Shown here: piece by piece, positions 1 to 9,398 of the stretch | How positions within the stretch are numbered: the stretch's first letter is position 1 | Layout: each line of letters opens with the position of its first letter | Assembly: GCA_029861535.1 (NCBI GenBank) | Contig: JAOTZC010000010.1 | Location: 1 to 64,000, forward strand | Origin: Gammaproteobacteria bacterium | Lineage (GTDB): Bacteria; Pseudomonadota; Gammaproteobacteria; Steroidobacterales; Woeseiaceae | DNA: 64,000 nucleotides | Reading direction: 5' to 3' | Made by a program: the position numbers and the translations under genes | Notes under the pieces: model-generated | What the model saw: only the letters and a program-made list of their open reading frames with translations | Database searches by the model: none | Told to the model about the DNA's origin: nothing

Positions 1-3
1 GGT

Positions 4-142
4 CTGGGTTGGCCGGGTTTTTTATAGTCGGAATCCGGGTCGCTACCCCCGACTGGGTTGGCCGGGTTTTTTATAGTCGGAATCCGGGTCGCTGCCACCA
101 ACTGGGTTGGCCGGGTTTTTTATAATCGGAATCCAAGTTTCT
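4..142. repeat. 49-bp tandem repeat, nearly three copies
   Basis: Copies begin at 4, 53 and 102, so the period is exactly 49 bp. Each starts CTGGGTTGGCCGGG, runs into a T6 tract followed by ATA, and continues TCGGAATCC. The first two copies are nearly identical over about 41 bp; the third diverges at its 3' end, where GGGTCGCT becomes AAGTTTCT. The array may continue upstream of the window. It ends about 40 bp before the first gene, whose Shine-Dalgarno GAGGG follows. No function can be assigned. The T-rich tracts are not preceded by a clear hairpin, so I do not call them terminators. Confidence 0.9.
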
Positions 143-182
143 ATTCCGGATCCGCTGGGCCGGGGTCTTAACGTGAGGGAAA

Positions 183-1391
183 ATGTCGACAGCGCTTAAC
201 GGTATCCGCGTCCTCGATTTGTCCCGAATACTTGCCGGTCCATGGGCAAGTCAACTGCTCGGTGATTATGGCGCCGATGTCGTCAAGATCGAACGACCCG
301 GCAGCGGTGACGATACGCGCCAATGGGGCCCGCCATGGCTAGGAGGCGAGGGCGGCGAGTCTGCCTATTTTCTCTCCACGAACCGTAATAAACGTTCCGT
401 CACGGTTGACTTGAAAACAGATGCAGGCGTCGATTTGGTTCGAAAACTCGCGCTCGAGGCAGATGTTGTCATTGAAAATTTCAAAGTGGGTACGCTGGCA
501 CGTTTCGGAATTGCGGCGGAATCTCTAAGAGCCAGCAATCCTCGACTCATTTTTTGTTCAATATCTACCTACGGGCAACATGGCTCGAAGGCACAGATGC
601 CAGGCTACGACGCCATGATTCAAGCATCCGGCGGGCTGATGAGCATGACCGGCGCGCCAAAGGACGAGAACGGCGGTCCGCAGAAGGTCGGCGTCGCAAT
701 AGCGGACATCATGACTGGTATGTATGCGGCAACGGCAATCTTGGCGGCGCTTGCCGCACGGGAACGAAACGGCGCGGGTCAGATTATCGACGTGCCTCTC
801 TACGACAGCCAAGTTGCGTGGCTGGCCAATCAAAATATGAACTACCTGGTTGGCGGAATTGTCCCCCAGCGGCGCGGCACCGCACATCCAAATATTGTGC
901 CCTACCAGATGTTCGCGACGGCGGACGGACACCTAATGCTCGCGGTCGGCAACGATAGCCAATTCCGCTCCTGCGTTGCATGCCTGGGCCTTTCGGAGCT
1001 CGCTGACCAGCCCGAATTCACTAGCAATGCATCACGTGTTCAAAACCGACACATTCTGGTCAACAAGCTTGACACCGCGTTTGCTGCGTGCACGACCGCT
1101 GACTGGCTGAGGGTCTTGACGGATGCCGGCGTGCCGTGTGGTCCGATTAACGATCTTCACGAAGTTTTTACGAGCGACTATGTGATCGAACGACAACTTG
1201 TGCTCAAACAAACTCACCCGCTCGACAACGAATTGCCCGCCGTCGCCAATCCGGTCAAGTTCTCGAAGACTCCGGTTTGCTACGACAAGGCACCACCGTT
1301 ACTCGGTCAACACACGGCAGAAGTATTGCGCGAGTGGTTGGGGTATTCTGCCGAATCAATTGACAGCCTTAGAGACGCCGGCGCGATCTAA
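183..1391 (+). CDS. Class III (CaiB/BaiF family) CoA-transferase
   Basis: The 402-aa product matches family III CoA-transferases, which move CoA between carboxylic acids through an enzyme-bound aspartyl-CoA anhydride. The N-terminus (GIRVLDLSRILAGPW, then GADVVKIERP) is the standard opening of the family. Asp175 in the IADIMTGMYA segment fits the catalytic aspartate. Length is normal at about 400 aa. ATG at 183 follows a GAGGG Shine-Dalgarno. Substrate cannot be read from sequence: dicarboxylyl-CoA transferases such as succinate/glutarate types look alike, and the next gene, an aminotransferase 27 bp downstream, does not fix it. Probably cytoplasmic and possibly cotranscribed with the downstream gene. 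Confidence 0.9.
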   Translation: MSTALNGIRVLDLSRILAGPWASQLLGDYGADVVKIERPGSGDDTRQWGPPWLGGEGGESAYFLSTNRNKRSVTVDLKTDAGVDLVRKLALEADVVIENFKVGTLARFGIAAESLRASNPRLIFCSISTYGQHGSKAQMPGYDAMIQASGGLMSMTGAPKDENGGPQKVGVAIADIMTGMYAATAILAALAARERNGAGQIIDVPLYDSQVAWLANQNMNYLVGGIVPQRRGTAHPNIVPYQMFATADGHLMLAVGNDSQFRSCVACLGLSELADQPEFTSNASRVQNRHILVNKLDTAFAACTTADWLRVLTDAGVPCGPINDLHEVFTSDYVIERQLVLKQTHPLDNELPAVANPVKFSKTPVCYDKAPPLLGQHTAEVLREWLGYSAESIDSLRDAGAI

Positions 1392-1418
1392 GCTAACTGC
1401 CGGCACCGACTCGATCTT

Positions 1419-2633
1419 ATGGACAATGCAATCTCGTGCAGCACAACGCTGCGTGACGTCAAATACGAAATTCGTGGGCAGCTCGCTAATAGGGCGATGG
1501 AGCTCGAAAAACGCGGCTACGAAATAATTTCGCTGAACATTGGCAACCCGGGTCTTTTCGGCTTCCGAACGCCGGAGACGATGCGGCTTGCGATGATTGA
1601 AAACCTTGGCCAGTCGGAGCCATACTGTCACCAGAAAGGAATTTTTCCGGCGCGCGAAGCCGTGGTCATGCAACAGCAGGATCGAGGCGTGCAGGGCGTC
1701 AGCGTCGACGAGGTTTTTATCGGAAACGGTGTCAGTGAGCTGATAGATCTATCATTGCGCGCATTGCTAAATACAGGTGATGAAGTTCTGATTCCAAGCC
1801 CGGACTATCCGCTGTGGTCGGCTGCCGTATCGTTGAACGGTGGCGTACCGCGATATTATGAATGTGCTCCCAAAGCCGGTTTTGTGCCCGATCCGGACGC
1901 TATCGAGGCACTGATCGGGCCGAAAACACGTGCGATCGTCGTTATTAATCCGAACAACCCAAGCGGGGCCGTTTACCCTCGCGACGTGCTAGTGCGCATT
2001 GCCGAAATAGCACAAGCTAATGACCTTGTTTTGCTTAGCGACGAAATTTACGATCAGATGGTTTACGATGACGCCGAATTCGTACCTATCGCAACACTGG
2101 TCGACAATGGTGTTTGCGTGACATATTCGGGCCTGTCCAAAATCTATCGTGCCTGCGGCTATCGCGTTGGCTGGTGCGTGTTTGGGGGCGATCTCGAGCG
2201 CGCGCGTGACTATATTCATAGTATCGAGCTGTTAGCTGCGCTGCGCCTTTGTAGCAACGTCCCTGGACAGTGGGCCGTGCAAACGGCGCTGGGCGGCTTT
2301 CAAAGCATTCGCGACCTGGTCAGCCCCGGTGGCCGACTGTATCAGTCTCGGCAGAGCATTATCGATCGAGTCGAAAAGAGCCCGTATCTAACAATGCATC
2401 CGCCGGCAGGCGCGATGTACGCGTTTATCAAGATCGACGATCGATTCGCCGAGTCTCTCGACGATCAACGCTTCGCGCTCGAACTACTCGAGAACATGCA
2501 TGTTTTGGTTGCGCCCGGCAGCAGCTTCAACACGCCTTATCGGGATCATTTTCGAATTACGACGCTTCCGGATCCGGAAATGTTGCATCTGGTTTTCGAT
2601 CGCATCGACGAACTGTTGGACCAACATCGCTAG
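1419..2633 (+). CDS. alaA: AlaA-type glutamate-pyruvate aminotransferase
   Basis: This 404-aa PLP enzyme of fold type I, class I/II, probably converts pyruvate and glutamate to alanine and 2-oxoglutarate. Family signs include NIGNPGLFGF near the N-terminus, INPNNPSGAVYP around residue 177, and SGLSKIYRACGYRVGW with the Schiff-base lysine at about residue 241. The stretch LRLCSNVPGQWAVQTALGG closely follows the AlaA (YfbQ) pattern rather than AspC. It lies 27 bp after the CoA-transferase and ends 3 bp before the AddB-like start, so the first four genes may form one transcription unit. Confidence 0.85.
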   Translation: MDNAISCSTTLRDVKYEIRGQLANRAMELEKRGYEIISLNIGNPGLFGFRTPETMRLAMIENLGQSEPYCHQKGIFPAREAVVMQQQDRGVQGVSVDEVFIGNGVSELIDLSLRALLNTGDEVLIPSPDYPLWSAAVSLNGGVPRYYECAPKAGFVPDPDAIEALIGPKTRAIVVINPNNPSGAVYPRDVLVRIAEIAQANDLVLLSDEIYDQMVYDDAEFVPIATLVDNGVCVTYSGLSKIYRACGYRVGWCVFGGDLERARDYIHSIELLAALRLCSNVPGQWAVQTALGGFQSIRDLVSPGGRLYQSRQSIIDRVEKSPYLTMHPPAGAMYAFIKIDDRFAESLDDQRFALELLENMHVLVAPGSSFNTPYRDHFRITTLPDPEMLHLVFDRIDELLDQHR

Positions 2634-2636
2634 GCC

Positions 2637-5216
2637 ATGTACGACTGGCTGACCGATGCGCTTGGTGAGAGTTCGTCCCAGGTCGTTACGGCGAATCGCC
2701 GCCTAGCGCGCACGCTCGTCGAGGAATATGGCCAGCATCAGATCAAAGCCGGACTTCGCGCCTGGCGGCGCCCACAAATTCACGCGTGGGGGGAATGGCT
2801 CGCCGTATTGGTGGATGCGGCGCGTCATACGGATCAGCTGCCCGTGCGCATAAATGCCGAGCAGAGTCGGTTGTTGTGGGAGCAAAGTCTTGCCGAGGAT
2901 ATCGATGACCCGCTAATCAACATTGGCGGTCTCGCTCGCCTATGCCGCGATACCTGGTTACGGCTGCATCAATGGCGGGTGCCATTGGCCGAATGTCAAA
3001 ATCGAGCAAGCGGCCAGGATCAACGAATATTCGCGCGCGCAGCGGCGCAATATGCTAGCAAACTTGCCGCAGGCGACTGGATCGACGATGCGCAACTGCC
3101 GGAGGCGCTGATAAAGCTCATCAAAGCGGGCAAAGTCAGCACGCCGAATCACATCGCGCTAGCTGGTTTCGACCGCATGACGCCGCAAGTCGAAGCAATA
3201 GTCGATGCGCTCGTAGCCGCCGGCGCAACGAAACATGTTGCCGAGAATAGTGTTGGTGGTGCCAAGACACTTAAGCAATACGCCAATCAAGATGCGGAAC
3301 TGCGCGCGGCCGGTGCCTGGGCGCGCGCGGAACTCGAACAGGACAGCAACTTAGAGATTGCTATCGTCGTCAGCAATCTTGAGAAAGACGCTGAGCACAG
3401 CGCGCGGCTGCTGCGCGAGGGGCTGATTCCAGGCTGGCAATATGCCGGAGATGAGTATTCAGCGGCACTTGACCTGTCCTATGGCCGACGGCTCACAGAT
3501 TTTCCGGCGATACATGCCGCATTACTGCTGTTGCGTTGGCTGCACCAGGATTTGAAGGGAACTGAAGTCAGCCTGCTTCTGCGTTCGCCATTTTTTGGTT
3601 TACGGAATGCCTTTGGTCGCGGTCGACTCGAACTCAAACTTCGTGATTGGCCCGATCGGCATTGGTCTCGGCAGTTGTTGCTGCGTGCGCTTGTCGGACG
3701 CGACGATAGTGCTGATGCCATCGATTGGCTGGAGCGCGTCGCCAAACTTGACGCAATGCTCAAGCAGGGTCGCTCGCGTCGGCGACCATCCGAATGGGCA
3801 GAGTTTTTTGACGATGTATTGAAGACATTGAATTGGCCTGGCGAGGGCACGCTAACGAGTGCCGATTTTCAACTTGATAATCGCTGGCGAGGTTTACTGA
3901 ATGAGTTTGCCCGACTCGAACTTGTCAGTCCTGTTATGGCCGGGTCTGCAGCCTTATCTCGGCTGGCGTCAATGGCCGGCGATACGATCTTTCAGCCTGA
4001 GGCGGACTCTGCTGTCGTTCGCATAATGGGCCCGCTCGAGGCGGCGGGCATGCAGTTCGATCGCGTCTGGGTTACTGGCCTGGCAGCGGCTGAGTGGCCG
4101 CCACAAGGGCATCCGCTGGTGTTGATGTCGCGTGACCTGCAGCGCGACTATGGAATGCCGGATGCGGATCCTGAAGATACGGCGGTCTATGCGCAACGAG
4201 TGCTGCAACGCCTGAATGCGAGTGCCGGGCATACGATTTTTAGTTATCCGGCGATGATTGGCGATGCGGAGCAAATGCCGACGGCGCTGTTGGCAGACGT
4301 CACCGAGATCGAGGGCAACGACGATCCGGGATGGCACGCGGAGACATTGCGAGGTTCGCTAGCGATTCGGACAGTCGTCGACAAAGTGCCGGCCGTTTCA
4401 TCGAGCGAAACAATCTCGGGCGGAGCGGCGACGATCAATCGTCAATTTACGGACCCATTCTCGGCATTTGCCTTTGGCAGGCTTGGCGTTCGTTGGCTGC
4501 CGGCATTCAAGGTGGGTATCGCTGCAAATGTTCGCGGCAATCTCTTACATGCTGCGCTGTGCACACTCTACAGTGACAAGCCAACGCATGCCGACATTTG
4601 CTCGTGGTCTGACGACGAGGAGCAAAACCGAGTCGACCAAGCGATCGATGCTGCCTTTAAGGCGCATGAACGATATGCGGATAGCGTTCTGCAACAGCTG
4701 TTCATGCTTGAACGTCGTCGCAGCAAAACCTTGCTGAGAGCAGTCGTAAATGTCGATCGTCAGAGGGCCGGATTTTCGATCGGCAGTATTGAAAACGAAA
4801 TTCAAGCAACTTTGGAAAGCATTCACTTGAATCTTCGTTGTGATCGCATTGATCGACTCGATGACGGCCAGCTTATTATCCTCGACTACAAAACGGGGAA
4901 AACGCGCAAATTCTTGACCAGCGGCGAGCCAAATGACTGGCAACTGATCGTCTATGCGTGTGTCGTTGACGCAGAGATTGCGGGACTAGGTTTATTCAAC
5001 GTTGATAGCAAGCACACGATGATCGATGGGGCGGGGCCGGCATTAACGCATATTGAAAACTGGAAGCAGTCGCTACAACGGTGGCAACGGGAGGTTCTCG
5101 CAGCCGCGGCTGATATTGCGGCGGGCGACGTTCGCCTGAATGTGGTGCAGAACAGCCGCGATGCGCGTCCCTTAAGTCTGTTGAGCCGATTTGCGGAGAT
5201 ACGCCGTGAGCCCTGA
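2637..5216 (+). CDS. AddB-like PD-(D/E)XK nuclease, probable DNA repair protein
   Basis: An 859-aa protein of the family annotated as probable DNA repair protein, the partner of an AddA-like helicase. The N-terminal part (NRRLARTLVEEY, then HAWGEWL) belongs to the inactive helicase-like arm. The C-terminal part carries a PD-(D/E)XK nuclease core visible as LDDGQLIILDYKTGKTRKF near residue 745, with Asp and Lys in the expected D-x-K arrangement. The start is 3 bp after alaA. The stop overlaps a short duplicated start-like sequence (5206) that precedes the helicase gene. Inferred role: double-strand-break end processing with the next gene, replacing RecBCD. Confidence 0.85.
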   Translation: MYDWLTDALGESSSQVVTANRRLARTLVEEYGQHQIKAGLRAWRRPQIHAWGEWLAVLVDAARHTDQLPVRINAEQSRLLWEQSLAEDIDDPLINIGGLARLCRDTWLRLHQWRVPLAECQNRASGQDQRIFARAAAQYASKLAAGDWIDDAQLPEALIKLIKAGKVSTPNHIALAGFDRMTPQVEAIVDALVAAGATKHVAENSVGGAKTLKQYANQDAELRAAGAWARAELEQDSNLEIAIVVSNLEKDAEHSARLLREGLIPGWQYAGDEYSAALDLSYGRRLTDFPAIHAALLLLRWLHQDLKGTEVSLLLRSPFFGLRNAFGRGRLELKLRDWPDRHWSRQLLLRALVGRDDSADAIDWLERVAKLDAMLKQGRSRRRPSEWAEFFDDVLKTLNWPGEGTLTSADFQLDNRWRGLLNEFARLELVSPVMAGSAALSRLASMAGDTIFQPEADSAVVRIMGPLEAAGMQFDRVWVTGLAAAEWPPQGHPLVLMSRDLQRDYGMPDADPEDTAVYAQRVLQRLNASAGHTIFSYPAMIGDAEQMPTALLADVTEIEGNDDPGWHAETLRGSLAIRTVVDKVPAVSSSETISGGAATINRQFTDPFSAFAFGRLGVRWLPAFKVGIAANVRGNLLHAALCTLYSDKPTHADICSWSDDEEQNRVDQAIDAAFKAHERYADSVLQQLFMLERRRSKTLLRAVVNVDRQRAGFSIGSIENEIQATLESIHLNLRCDRIDRLDDGQLIILDYKTGKTRKFLTSGEPNDWQLIVYACVVDAEIAGLGLFNVDSKHTMIDGAGPALTHIENWKQSLQRWQREVLAAAADIAAGDVRLNVVQNSRDARPLSLLSRFAEIRREP

Positions 5217-5287
5217 TTCAGCGCGGCTGTCCGCCGATTGCAGGGTTTCATCGTGAGCCTTGATCCTGCGCTGCTGTCAGACGATCG
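5206..5287 (+). repeat. Tandem duplication of the addA-like start region
   Basis: The 35 nt from the GTG at 5206 and the 35 nt from the GTG at 5253 match at 28 positions, offset by 47 bp (both begin GTGAGCC and share TGAT, GCGC and GCTGTC blocks). Translated, the first copy gives MSPDSARLSADCRVSS then stop, and the second gives MSLDPALLSDDRQ, the start of the helicase. Because 47 is not a multiple of three, the first copy is out of frame and terminates at TGA 5254-5256, overlapping GTG 5253 as GTGA. A GGAGA sequence precedes the first copy. Confidence 0.7.
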
Positions 5288-8200
5288 TCAGGCACGCGAG
5301 GACGCCCTCGACGTCAGTCGTTCTTTTATCGTCCAGGCTCCCGCCGGTTCCGGAAAGACAGAACTGCTAATTCAGCGATACTTGCGGTTGCTGGCAACGG
5401 TCGACAAGCCGGAAGAAATTCTTGCGATTACGTTCACGCGTAAGGCCGCTGCGGAGATGCGTCTACGCGTGGTTCAGGCCTTGCAGCGAGCAGAATCGGG
5501 TGAGACGCCGACAAAGCGTCATCTGCAGCGGACTGCGGCTGCCGCAACGGCGGTTCTGGCACGCGATACGGATCGCGGCTGGCAGTTAGTTACGCATTCC
5601 CGACGTATGCGCATCCAGACGCTTGACGCTCTGAACGCGTCTATCGCGCGGATGCAACCGTTGACCCAGACAAGTGCCGGTACCGTCAGCGCGGTTGCCG
5701 AAGAAAGCGATCTAAGCGCGCTTTATGTGGAAGCGGCCGCAGCAACGCTCGATTGGCTTGGCGACAACGGCGATAAAGGCGCAGCCACAGAGGAAGTGTT
5801 GCTGCATGTCGACAACAACACCGGCCGTTACCTCGACTACTTGTCGCGCATGTTAAAGACACGCGACCAATGGCTACCGTTTGTCAGCAGTGGGTTGGCG
5901 ACTGCCGAGGAATCGCAGCGTCTACGTGTGGCACTGGAACAGAGTCTCAAGCATGTGGTCGCGGACCAACTGTCTCTGCTAGGGCAGTCCGTGCCGCTCG
6001 ACGCGGCCGCGGAATTCATGGCGCTGGGCGTCTACGCTGCCCAAAACCTGACGGCGGACGGAAAAGCGGATGATCCGATATGTGCAATTGGCCAGTCGCC
6101 GCAGCTCCCAACCGAAGCGATGCTCAAATCGCCCGACGGAGTTCAGTCTTCGTTAGAAACTTGGCGCGGTATCGCTGAGCTGTTACTAACAAAATCGGGT
6201 GGCGTACGTAAGCAGGTAAACAAGAATCAGGGCTTCCCGCCGGGCGACGCAGGGCAAAAGCAGGCAATGAAAGATCTGCTTCTGTCATTGATCGACGAAA
6301 CCGCCTTCATTGCGCGCTTACAAGACGCAAGGCTGCTGCCACCAGTGTGCTATTCGGACGAACAATGGTCGGTTTTACTCGCGCTGTTTCGCTTGTTGCC
6401 TGTCGCCGTTGCCGAGTTCCGCCGACTATGTCTGTCACGCGGTGTCACCGATCACATCGAGATCGCACTGAGTGCCAGCAAAGCATTGGGGTCCGCCGAG
6501 GCTCCCGGTGACATAGCGCTGTTACTCGATTATCAGGTCCGTCACATTCTCGTTGACGAAATGCAGGACACCTCGAAAGCGCAATACCGAATGTTGGAAG
6601 CGCTTACCGGCGGCTGGCAGCCGGGCGATGGACGGACATTGTTCTGCGTGGGCGATCCAATGCAATCTATTTACCGCTTTCGCAACGCCGAGGTCGCACA
6701 GTTTTTGCTGGCACGCGAAAAGGGTATTGGCTCGGTACGCCTGGAACCACTGTTGCTGCGGCGGAATTTCCGCTCGGGCGAAAAGCTCGTCGCATGGTAC
6801 AACCGAGTGTTTCCGGAGGTTTTGCCGAAGCAAGACGACCCGGTTAACGGCGCCGTTGCGTACTCACAAGCGGTTGCCGTCGAAGAACATCAAGGCGAGG
6901 GGGAATATCACGCCTATCCACTGTTCGGCGGCAGCGTGGACGCAGAGGCGGACACGGGCCGCGATATCATTCGCGATGTGTCGCAACGCCATCCGGATGA
7001 CTCGATTGCTGTGTTGGTGCGGAGTCGGACACAGCTGCCAACGTTGCTGGCAAAGCTCCGAGAGTCCGGCATCGCGTATCAGGCTGTCGACATCGATCGG
7101 TTGAGCGACTTGCCGGAAATAATCGACGTGCTCGCCTTAACACGCGCACTTGCGCATGTTGGCGACAGGGTCGCATGGCTCGGACTGTTGCGATCACCGT
7201 GGGTTGGCCTCGACTGGTCAGATCTGCATCGGCTCGTAAAAGATGCTCCGCACGCCGCGGTGCTCGGCTTGCTGAATGACAAAGTTCGGGTACGGGCGCT
7301 TTCCGATTACGGCAAACACGCCGTCGAGGGTTTCTTATCAGTCATTGAACCGTACTTGTCGATCGACCGATCGAGTCCGTTGCATACGCGCGTTGAGAAA
7401 GCTTGGTTTGCCCTCGGTGGCCCCGTGTTGATGGAAGACATTAACGCGGTTTCACATGTGTACGACTTTATTGAGTCGCTGTCGAAACTGGAAACTGGTG
7501 GCACGATTGCCGATGTCGCTGAACTGATGAACGTGCTTGACGTCGAACGTGTATCGACGAGTGTCGCCGCTCCTGTGCAGATCATGACCATGCACAAAGC
7601 CAAAGGGCTGCAGTTCGATCATGTCGTGCTGTACGGTCTAGGCCGCTATCCGAGCGGTAGCAGAAAATCGGTGCTGAGCTGGTTCGATTTGCCTGACGAA
7701 CACGGCGGCGAAGACAAAATCATCAGCCCAATCGGCCGACAGGATGAGCTTGAATACGATGCTTTGCATCAGTTCATCGAGCGAACGAGAACCGCAAAGG
7801 ACGCGCACGAGAAGGGGCGGCTTCTGTATGTCGCTTGCACGCGCGCAAGAAAGTCGCTGCACCTGATCGGTAATGTCGGAGTAACAGCGGATGGTGATGA
7901 GTTTAGGCCACCGTACAAGAGCAGTTTGTTGAAGCTACTTTGGGCGGTTGTCGAGCCCGAGTATGTGCGTGCATTTGATTCGGCGCAGTTGCATTTCATC
8001 CGCGAAGACGGCGATCCATTCGTCGAGCCGCCACTGCGGCGATTTGTGAAGGAATGGCAGGTTCCCGATGTTCGACCGTTGCCCAATCAGCGTTCCGGAA
8101 ATATTGGAGCAGACGATGGCCAGCGCGTTGACTATGATTGGGTAGGACTGGACGCACGCCTCGCCGGAACCGTAGCGCACCGCTGGCTGCAAATGATTGC

Positions 8201-8660
8201 CGACGGCAGGATCGATCTGGGTCCGGATACGGTTGCCAACACGCGCTCGACGAGCAGGCGTTGGCTTCGTGAACTTGGCGCAGGCGAATCGATTTTGGAT
8301 TCTATTTGTGAACGGGTAGAGAGTGCATTGCTCGGAATTGTTAGTGATGACAAAGGCCGCTGGCTGCTCGGCGGCGATGGAGAGGCCGAATTGCCATTGG
8401 CGGGAGTGGTCGATGGCCGGATTGAGTCGATTATAATCGATCGGGTGCGCATCGACGACGATGGCACCCATTGGATTGTCGATTACAAAACTAGCTCCCA
8501 CGAAGGCGGCAATCTCGAGGGATTCTTGCGCGCCGAAAGCGATCGCTACCGAGGGCAGCTTGGCAAGTACGCGACAATCTATCACGCGTACTCTGGTCAC
8601 TCGGCGCGTTGCGCGTTGTACTTTCCGTTGCTGCAGCGATTTGTTGAGGTAGCAGTCTGA
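5253..8660 (+). CDS. AddA-like UvrD/Rep-family helicase-nuclease
   Basis: Superfamily 1A helicase with a C-terminal nuclease, 1135 aa from GTG 5253. Motifs in order: Walker A APAGSGKTELL, ITFTRKAAAEM (Ia), ILVDEMQDTSKAQY (II), GDPMQSIYRFRNAEV (III), RRNFRS (IV), MTMHKAKGLQFDHVV (V) and LLYVACTRARKSLHL (VI). WIVDYKTSSHE near residue 1080 is a RecB-type nuclease centre, followed by QLGKYATIY. The track opens at TTG 5238, but GTG 5253 has AGGG about 8 nt upstream and overlaps the stop of a 16-codon leader reading frame. With the preceding gene it forms an AddAB-like end-resection complex. Its stop abuts the convergent gspN. Confidence 0.9.
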   Translation: MSLDPALLSDDRQAREDALDVSRSFIVQAPAGSGKTELLIQRYLRLLATVDKPEEILAITFTRKAAAEMRLRVVQALQRAESGETPTKRHLQRTAAAATAVLARDTDRGWQLVTHSRRMRIQTLDALNASIARMQPLTQTSAGTVSAVAEESDLSALYVEAAAATLDWLGDNGDKGAATEEVLLHVDNNTGRYLDYLSRMLKTRDQWLPFVSSGLATAEESQRLRVALEQSLKHVVADQLSLLGQSVPLDAAAEFMALGVYAAQNLTADGKADDPICAIGQSPQLPTEAMLKSPDGVQSSLETWRGIAELLLTKSGGVRKQVNKNQGFPPGDAGQKQAMKDLLLSLIDETAFIARLQDARLLPPVCYSDEQWSVLLALFRLLPVAVAEFRRLCLSRGVTDHIEIALSASKALGSAEAPGDIALLLDYQVRHILVDEMQDTSKAQYRMLEALTGGWQPGDGRTLFCVGDPMQSIYRFRNAEVAQFLLAREKGIGSVRLEPLLLRRNFRSGEKLVAWYNRVFPEVLPKQDDPVNGAVAYSQAVAVEEHQGEGEYHAYPLFGGSVDAEADTGRDIIRDVSQRHPDDSIAVLVRSRTQLPTLLAKLRESGIAYQAVDIDRLSDLPEIIDVLALTRALAHVGDRVAWLGLLRSPWVGLDWSDLHRLVKDAPHAAVLGLLNDKVRVRALSDYGKHAVEGFLSVIEPYLSIDRSSPLHTRVEKAWFALGGPVLMEDINAVSHVYDFIESLSKLETGGTIADVAELMNVLDVERVSTSVAAPVQIMTMHKAKGLQFDHVVLYGLGRYPSGSRKSVLSWFDLPDEHGGEDKIISPIGRQDELEYDALHQFIERTRTAKDAHEKGRLLYVACTRARKSLHLIGNVGVTADGDEFRPPYKSSLLKLLWAVVEPEYVRAFDSAQLHFIREDGDPFVEPPLRRFVKEWQVPDVRPLPNQRSGNIGADDGQRVDYDWVGLDARLAGTVAHRWLQMIADGRIDLGPDTVANTRSTSRRWLRELGAGESILDSICERVESALLGIVSDDKGRWLLGGDGEAELPLAGVVDGRIESIIIDRVRIDDDGTHWIVDYKTSSHEGGNLEGFLRAESDRYRGQLGKYATIYHAYSGHSARCALYFPLLQRFVEVAV

Positions 8661-9398
8661 CTACAACACGCCTTCGAGGCGCAACTCGTATTGACCACGC
8701 TCATCCGCCGAACCCAGAAACTGCAACTGATTTTTAAGTTGCGCTGGTGTATCGGGTTTCGGTGCAAGCTGGCCGAGGAATTCGTAACTGCGATCTTCGC
8801 TGAGCAACAGCCGGCCAGCAAGGTCGATGGCCGCTTCAGTATCCTCGACGCTCGCGACGACGCCGTCCTGCTGCGTAAAAAATTCGGCCTTGAAGCCACC
8901 AATCGGTATCAATGCCGCCAACGGCACAAGTAGATCAGTCACAACGACGCTGCCGACGGCTTCGACCGGAACACCATCTTTCAGCGTCAGGCTTTCGAAT
9001 TCGGCATTTGCAGACCCGCGCAGGCCACGAATTCCGGTTACTTGCTCGAGAGACGCAAGCGATATCGACCCATGCAAATCGTCGATGTGAATATCACCAC
9101 CGATGGAAATCGCGACATCGCTCTCGAGAATTCCGCCGCTGGGACTGGCGTCGATCGCGTAAGATAATTTGCCGGTGAACAGGCGAAGCGGTTGGTTCCG
9201 CCAGCTGATATCGCGGAGATACACACCGGCGGCGCTTGCGTCACTTGCTGATCCGTACCAGATCGTGCCGTGAATGCCACTAAGCGAGACCTCAGGCGGC
9301 GCAAACCATCGATAAGCGACGCGCGCGGGGAAAATAACGATCAAGCCCGTGACAAATACTAGTATGCCGACGACGATCAACCGACGTACTGGGGGCAT
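8661..9398 (-). CDS. gspN: Type II secretion system protein N
   Basis: 245-aa GspN-like protein with one N-terminal membrane segment (RRLIVVGILVFVTGLIVIF). It then shows the typical ARVAYRW opening and a GIHGTIWYGSA motif, followed by a beta-rich periplasmic body. It is the last gene of the gspG-N operon. Its ATG overlaps the gspM stop (TAATG), and its stop lies directly against that of the convergent addA-like gene. GspN is an accessory inner-membrane component missing from some type II systems; its molecular role is not well fixed. Confidence 0.85.
   Translation of the reverse strand: MPPVRRLIVVGILVFVTGLIVIFPARVAYRWFAPPEVSLSGIHGTIWYGSASDASAAGVYLRDISWRNQPLRLFTGKLSYAIDASPSGGILESDVAISIGGDIHIDDLHGSISLASLEQVTGIRGLRGSANAEFESLTLKDGVPVEAVGSVVVTDLLVPLAALIPIGGFKAEFFTQQDGVVASVEDTEAAIDLAGRLLLSEDRSYEFLGQLAPKPDTPAQLKNQLQFLGSADERGQYELRLEGVL

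Noticed and set aside
1-142. CRISPR array or terminator array
   Set aside because: Unit is a contiguous 49-bp tandem repeat without spacers, and no hairpin precedes the T tracts.
7935-8600. 221-aa minus-strand ORF inside the AddA-like gene
   Set aside because: Antisense shadow of a strongly supported helicase-nuclease frame; no domain of its own.
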